DNA of 64,000 bases from Streptomyces griseoloalbus (GTDB taxonomy: Bacteria > Actinomycetota > Actinomycetes > Streptomycetales > Streptomycetaceae). The stretch spans positions 270,594 through 334,593 of the forward strand of contig BMUD01000008.1 of NCBI GenBank assembly GCA_014650015.1. The letters are read 5' to 3'. The position numbers and the translations under genes are program-made. Position 1 is the stretch's first letter; every line of letters begins with the position of its first letter. The notes beneath the pieces were generated by a model that ran no database searches, was not told the origin of the DNA, and was given only the letters and a program-made list of their open reading frames with translations. This document shows positions 59,748 to 64,000 of this stretch, piece after piece.

Positions 59748-62700
59748 CACGACCTCCGGCCGTCGGGCACGATGTGGAACGGGATGCCCTCGGAGACATC
59801 GCGGAGGCTTGTCATGGGCCGGTGCTCGAGGCCCAGGTAGTCACCCGTCGCGCGGTAGCCCCGGTTGTTCCCGCCCGTGAGACCGGCAGACGCGCCGGCG
59901 GAGCGGAGGCTGGCCAGGGCGTGTTCCACCATGTCCGTGAGATCACTGCGGAGTTCCTGCCCTTCCGGGCGCTCGGACTGGAAGACCGCGTGAAGCGCTT
60001 CCAGTAGCTCTGTGAGCTGGACCCCCTCCAGACCCCCGGCGGAGGGGTCACGGAGAGCGGCCTGCATCTTCGAGAGGTCGTGCAGGTGGCCCGGGGCGTT
60101 ACCCGCCTGCCACCAGTCGCGGTTCACGATCTGGAGAAGCTGTCCCATCAGTATCCCCGGGAGGGTCTTGCGCACCGCGAACCTGCTCCAGCGGTTGATG
60201 GCCACCGGCTCGACCATGCGGTCTAGGTATTCGTGGAACTTGCCGTGGTAGCGGTAGTGCGACCGATCCCTCTCCCTCACAGGGTTGAAGAGCATGAAGA
60301 CGAGGCCGTGGTAGGCGCGGCCGACCCTTGACGACGCCTGGATGTACTCCGCCATGGACCTGGGCATGCCGTTGAACAGCATGAGGTTCAACCGGTCCAC
60401 GTCGACCCCGTGGCTGACCATGCTCGTTGCGACGACCATGCGCGTGCTGCCGTTTGGGCTGCCCAGGTCGTCCAGGACACCGCGTACCTCGTCCAGACGG
60501 GTCTCGCCCTTGAGCTCCGCTACCTTGAGATCAGGAAAGCCCTCCCTGCGCAGAGCCTCGTTGACCTGGGTGTCCAGTGAGCGGCGGATACGGCCGAAGT
60601 CGACGAGCGTGGTGGCGTAGGTGAGGCTCGTACGGTAGAGGTCGACCACGTCGTGGAGCTCATCCTCCGGCCAGCTTGCGAGAGCGGGGGGGAGGTCCTG
60701 TCGCCGATCAAGCTTCCATAGAGCACGATGGGCGGACGTCAGGATCCTGACCAGCGTCATCTCCGCCGTACCACGCGTCGGCATGACTCCGACGAAGCGG
60801 CGAAGCGGAAGGCTCCGGTCCAGACGCCAGTAGAAGCTCTCGTCGAGGTCGGGCCCAGGTAGGGGCACCACCACGGACCTCAGACCGAAGAGGTGCTCGC
60901 TCTGGCGGTCCTCGCCGCGGATGGTCGCGGTGGTGGCGACCACCTTCATCCTCACACCCCGGCCGTCGGGCCGCTGTCGGGACGACAGCGTGCGCTGCAC
61001 CTCGGCCAGGAGGCCCTCGTAGTGGCCGGAGAAGGCTCCGAGTTCCTCGTTGACCATGTGGAGCTCGTCGATGATCTCCAGAGAGGGGGAAGGATCGTAG
61101 AGAGGGGCACCCAGGGGCTTGAGAGGCGTCTTCGGGTGGCCCGGAGCGTGACGTTCGTGGCACTTGCCGCCCCGGCCGAAACCGTGGGGAGGGCACCAGC
61201 AGTCGACATCACCGAAGAGAGCACCGAACTTGTCCGACAGCCCGATGTTGGCGAGCTTGTCCAGGGTTCCGACCACGACAGTCGGCAGGTAGCGGTAGAT
61301 CTCGGTGTCCACGACGACGATCGGCAGCACCTTCCCGCACCGTTCGTTGCCGCAGACGTGTTCCAGTCTGAGCCGCTCTGGATCAGGCTTCGGGATGCGG
61401 ACTGACCGTTCGCCGCAGTAAGGGCAGTCGTGAACAAGCCGGTACGCGTGCCGCTCCTCCTCGCTTGAGCGAAGGCGGTCGAACATCCGGTCCGACGTCA
61501 GCGAGTTGGGGGTGTTGCCACCGCCGGCGTAGAAGCCGATGAAGAAGGGCCACCCGGGGTCGCCGCCGACCTCCCTGAGCAGGTCGGCGTTCTGGCTGCG
61601 GACCGTCTCCGCGGCGGCGACGACGTCGAGCTGCCGTTGTGTCTGCTGCAGAGTCAACAGTCGAAGGGGGAAGCGGCACCATGCCGAGACCCCGACCTTC
61701 TTTCCTCGGGCGCGGTCGTAGAACATGCACACCAGTACCAGGCCGAGATACGCCTCGGTCTTACCGCCTCCGGTGGGGTACCAGACGACGGTTGCGGCCT
61801 CGGTCGGATCCACACCCTGGTCGTCCCCCCAGAGTCCAGGGGAGAAGAGGTGCTGCGGGTGTTCCCGCCAGGCCAGAGCACCGAGCTGGCTGACTATGGC
61901 CACCAGCTGGAACAGTCGCCATCCCCGACTAGGCCGCTTTCGCGCCCTGCTGAGCTCCACCATGGACTTGTTGGCGAGCTGGAAAGCCGCCAGGAGGCGC
62001 CGGTCCCGCCGCAGCCAGGCAACACCGTCACGGAAGCGGGCGACCTCCAAAGCCGCGGCCTTCCGGTCGGCTTCCTTACGGCGGGCCAGCTCAGGCCTGT
62101 CCTGGAAATCTGCAGTACTCCAGACGGGCGCCTCCAGATAGGCCTCCATCTCGTCGGCAAGCTCGTCGAGAACCGGGAGAGGGTCGACGGCGAGCGTCGC
62201 GTAACCCCAGCGTTCGTCGGTCCGGGCCACGGCGCGGTGGGTGTCGTGCTGTGGAACGGGCACGCTGCGTACGGCCACGAGCTGCCCCTTGTGCCACCGT
62301 GGCTCGACTCCGCAGTTGTTCGCGTACGCTCCGAGCTCTCCGGAGTAGCGGTAGGCGTCTGCACCGAGGTCCATCACGATGGGCAGTAGACGGTCGCCCT
62401 CGACCTCCAGCCCGGCACGGAACAGAGCGTTGTCCCTGGCCTCGTCGCGACGGGTACGGCCGGCGTTGCTACCCCGGCCCTGTACGGTCACGACGGGGTC
62501 GGGGGCGAGGTTCTGCAGCGTCGCGGTCACGCGGAGCCGTCCGGACGCAACCGGCCTCGACGTGACGACGACGTGTGCGGCGGGGGACGGTACCACGGGG
62601 TCCCCGCCCACCTCCCGGGCCAGCCACTGCTCGAAGGCCGCGTCGTCTGCCATCGCGGTAGGCGGGACCAGTCGCTCCCGGCGGTCGTTCCCGACGCGGC

Positions 62701-63202
62701 GGTCGATCCGAGGGTCTTGGAGGGCCAGCTTCACAGCCTCGTTGAAGGCGTGCTGGAACTCCCGTTCCAAGGTCTGGCGCAGCCCGGCCTCGTGCCCGAG
62801 AACGATCTCCACTGGCCCGACCGTCACTCCGAGTCGTCTGAACAACGGTGCCAGCCGGTAGGGCTCTTCTCGCTCGCCGGCCCACTCCAGCTGCTGGACT
62901 CGGGTCGGGAGAGTCGCGTAGTAGAACGACGCCCGCGCCTTGAGGGTGATGGAGCTGGCGTTCTCGGCCTCGAACTCGAACCCGAGGCTGTCCGGGGTCG
63001 TGCGGCCGTATCGCGGGGCGGCTCCACCGGGTTCGACGGCGTGCGGACCGAGGCTCTCCATGAAGTAGCGAGCACTCGGAGGTTCGCCCAGGCAGATGTC
63101 GCCTTGGGCCTCGCCGGTCGCGTCGGTGACCACTGCGGTGACGAGGTGCTCGACGAGAGCCGTCTGCTGGGCGACGCTCGGCTCGAACGGGGGCTTGGTC
63201 AC
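59747..63202 (-). CDS. drmA: DISARM helicase DrmA
   Basis: An 1151-residue SF2 helicase. After a long N-terminal region with no known motif, Walker A is WYPTGGGKTEAYLGL (about residues 473-487), a zinc-ribbon insert follows (CPYCGERS, CGNERCGKVLP, CWCPPHGFG), then the DExH-like EIIDELHMVNEELG (about 712), VATTATIRG (motif III), MVVATSMVSHGVDVDRLNL (V) and YIQASSRVGRA (VI). This is the DrmA layout. The GTG at 63202 has GGGGAGG five bases upstream; the longer ATG-like start at 63274 lacks this. It is the first gene of the leftward drmA-drmB unit, and no drmC (phospholipase D-like) gene is present. Confidence 0.9.
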   Translation of the reverse strand: MTKPPFEPSVAQQTALVEHLVTAVVTDATGEAQGDICLGEPPSARYFMESLGPHAVEPGGAAPRYGRTTPDSLGFEFEAENASSITLKARASFYYATLPTRVQQLEWAGEREEPYRLAPLFRRLGVTVGPVEIVLGHEAGLRQTLEREFQHAFNEAVKLALQDPRIDRRVGNDRRERLVPPTAMADDAAFEQWLAREVGGDPVVPSPAAHVVVTSRPVASGRLRVTATLQNLAPDPVVTVQGRGSNAGRTRRDEARDNALFRAGLEVEGDRLLPIVMDLGADAYRYSGELGAYANNCGVEPRWHKGQLVAVRSVPVPQHDTHRAVARTDERWGYATLAVDPLPVLDELADEMEAYLEAPVWSTADFQDRPELARRKEADRKAAALEVARFRDGVAWLRRDRRLLAAFQLANKSMVELSRARKRPSRGWRLFQLVAIVSQLGALAWREHPQHLFSPGLWGDDQGVDPTEAATVVWYPTGGGKTEAYLGLVLVCMFYDRARGKKVGVSAWCRFPLRLLTLQQTQRQLDVVAAAETVRSQNADLLREVGGDPGWPFFIGFYAGGGNTPNSLTSDRMFDRLRSSEEERHAYRLVHDCPYCGERSVRIPKPDPERLRLEHVCGNERCGKVLPIVVVDTEIYRYLPTVVVGTLDKLANIGLSDKFGALFGDVDCWCPPHGFGRGGKCHERHAPGHPKTPLKPLGAPLYDPSPSLEIIDELHMVNEELGAFSGHYEGLLAEVQRTLSSRQRPDGRGVRMKVVATTATIRGEDRQSEHLFGLRSVVVPLPGPDLDESFYWRLDRSLPLRRFVGVMPTRGTAEMTLVRILTSAHRALWKLDRRQDLPPALASWPEDELHDVVDLYRTSLTYATTLVDFGRIRRSLDTQVNEALRREGFPDLKVAELKGETRLDEVRGVLDDLGSPNGSTRMVVATSMVSHGVDVDRLNLMLFNGMPRSMAEYIQASSRVGRAYHGLVFMLFNPVRERDRSHYRYHGKFHEYLDRMVEPVAINRWSRFAVRKTLPGILMGQLLQIVNRDWWQAGNAPGHLHDLSKMQAALRDPSAGGLEGVQLTELLEALHAVFQSERPEGQELRSDLTDMVEHALASLRSAGASAGLTGGNNRGYRATGDYLGLEHRPMTSLRDVSEGIPFHIVPDGRRS

Positions 63203-63776
63203 CGTACCTCCCCGTCGGATGCAAGGCACTCTGCCGACAGCAGGGGAGGGGGGAGGGGGTGCCTGTCCGCACACGCGGCGTGAGGCGAGAGCCGAGACGA
63301 CTCAGAAGGGCGTGCCGGTCCTGGCGGACATGCCAAGCCAGCCCGCAGGACATGCGTGTCCACGGGATCTCCAAGGTCCGCGAGTCAGAAGCCGCCATGG
63401 CACGGCGCCATGGTCGGACGTCTTCTGCTTCTCCGAACCTGAGCAGCATGGGCCCAGGCGGAGCGAAGTCACAAGCCGTTAAACCAAATTGGTCAAGTCT
63501 GTCTCGAACGATTCGATCTCTTGCCTGAATCGACCGAACGCGCCGATGGGCTCCGGGCCGGAGCGAATCCGGCCTCGGGACTGGTGCGCTTGCATGTTGA
63601 GGTGCCGTGTATTCCTGTCACCCCTCCGGTCACCCTGAGCGATGGCCGATGGCTCTCGCCCTGTCGCCACACTCTGGCGTGCTCTCGCGGAGTCGCTTAT
63701 CATCCGAGAACTGATTGAGGGCGTGACCTCGCGGCTGCGTGGACCCATAGCGGTCCGCTGCTTTCCAGGGGTTGCA
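63203..63776. promoter_or_regulatory. Gene-free region upstream of drmA
   Basis: No recognisable gene. The drmA promoter must lie here. The stretch around 63478-63540 (ACCAAATTGGT and following) is A/T-richer than the surroundings and includes the small palindrome ACCAAATTGGT. Short frames on either strand show no family. Confidence 0.4.
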
Positions 63777-63873
63777 CCGTCTCAGCCCGACCACCGTGCT
63801 TCGGTGGTCGGGCTGAGACGGCATGTCTCGGAACGGCCACCCTTCACAGAAGGATGTCGGCCGTTGAGTTCCG
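63777..63873. terminator. 20-bp perfect hairpin followed by a second stem
   Basis: CCGTCTCAGCCCGACCACCG (63777-63796) pairs perfectly with its complement at 63802-63821 around a TGCTT loop. A second nested structure follows: AACGGCC (63832-63838) with GGCCGTT (63859-63865), enclosing CCTTC-ACA-GAAGG. It is probably a strong terminator for a gene beyond the right edge, or an end of a mobile element. The last 127 bp of the window show no gene. Confidence 0.5.
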
Positions 63874-64000
63874 GACCTTTGACGCGCCTCCTACTCGTCG
63901 CCCTGAGGTTCCCCCGCTGCGTGGGAGTGGCTGACTAGCAGGTCAGGGCGGTTTGACGTGGTTTCAGGTTCACTGGTTCGGTCGCTGCCTGGCTGGCGTA

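Noticed and set aside
63479-63748. Leftward frame of 89 codons upstream of drmA
   Set aside because: Low-complexity, Arg/Ser-rich sequence with no ribosome-binding site; probably non-coding.
1-64000. CRISPR array, rRNA or retron
   Set aside because: No regularly spaced repeats, no rRNA-like sequence and no reverse transcriptase were seen on reading through.

Overview
This is high-GC actinobacterial DNA, almost certainly from a Streptomyces. The evidence is GC-rich codon use, DUF317/DUF4913/DUF5999-type proteins, a WhiJ-like pairing of an XRE regulator with a small HATPase, a Streptomyces-type FxLD lanthipeptide cluster, and an actinobacterial type IV secretion (conjugation) module. Nearly the whole window is accessory DNA: a mosaic of integrated elements, gene wrecks and a defence island.

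Layout. 0-2 kb: the start of a GNAT-like gene, an IS256-type transposase remnant, an isochorismatase-family hydrolase behind a clear promoter, and a dead substrate-binding-protein fragment. 2-4.3 kb: a tyrosine integrase and a divergent excisionase-like HTH gene, with repeated sites between them. 4.3-9.2 kb: an APH-type kinase with an XRE regulator, a divergent HATPase gene and a run of small Streptomyces-specific proteins. 9.3-16.2 kb: an FxLD-class lanthipeptide operon (O-methyltransferase, precursor, LanB, LanC, thiopeptide-type dehydratase partner). It has a large hairpin between precursor and lanB, and two TTA codons in lanB. 16.3-20 kb: a HEPN/zinc-ribbon protein and a GIY-YIG-like protein coupled to an unknown protein.

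20-44 kb: a long, mostly minus-strand conjugative-element operon. Read from 44 kb leftward it encodes an NlpC/P60 wall hydrolase, a DUF6112 pilin-like protein, a VirB8/TcpC-like protein, a VirB6/TrbL-like membrane protein, an SCO6880-family protein, several unknown proteins, the VirD4/TraG coupling protein, a double DnaB-N protein, a frameshifted C5 DNA methyltransferase, DUF4913, a RelE/ParE-like protein, a double HxlR regulator and DUF317 proteins. No VirB4 ATPase and no relaxase are visible. Next to the SCO6880 gene, where VirB4 is expected, lies a plus-strand recombinase cassette (35.0-38.7 kb) with a tRNA-3'-end-like site at its left edge. 44.5-47 kb: a beta-class DNA methyltransferase and a nuclease gene broken by a stop, a frameshift and a 0.65-kb interruption.

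47.5-63.2 kb: the most interesting region, a multi-gene anti-phage or restriction-modification-like island. It encodes a C5 cytosine methyltransferase fused to an EndoIII-like iron-sulfur domain, a Vsr endonuclease, an AbrB/MazE-like protein, an AIPR protein, a PD-(D/E)XK protein, a Z1 helicase-like ATPase, a MORC/MutL-like GHKL ATPase, and the DISARM-type pair DrmB (DUF1998) and DrmA (helicase). It combines the MORC-Z1-REase restriction architecture with the DISARM helicase core but has no DrmC. The likely logic is host marking by 5-methylcytosine, repair of deaminated 5mC by Vsr and possibly the FeS domain, and attack on unmodified DNA by the ATPases and nuclease.

Several genes carry single-base frameshifts, some in short homopolymer runs (28.0, 27.67, 45.88 kb) and one not (35.38 kb). 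These may be real decay or assembly errors, and I cannot separate the two from the sequence.
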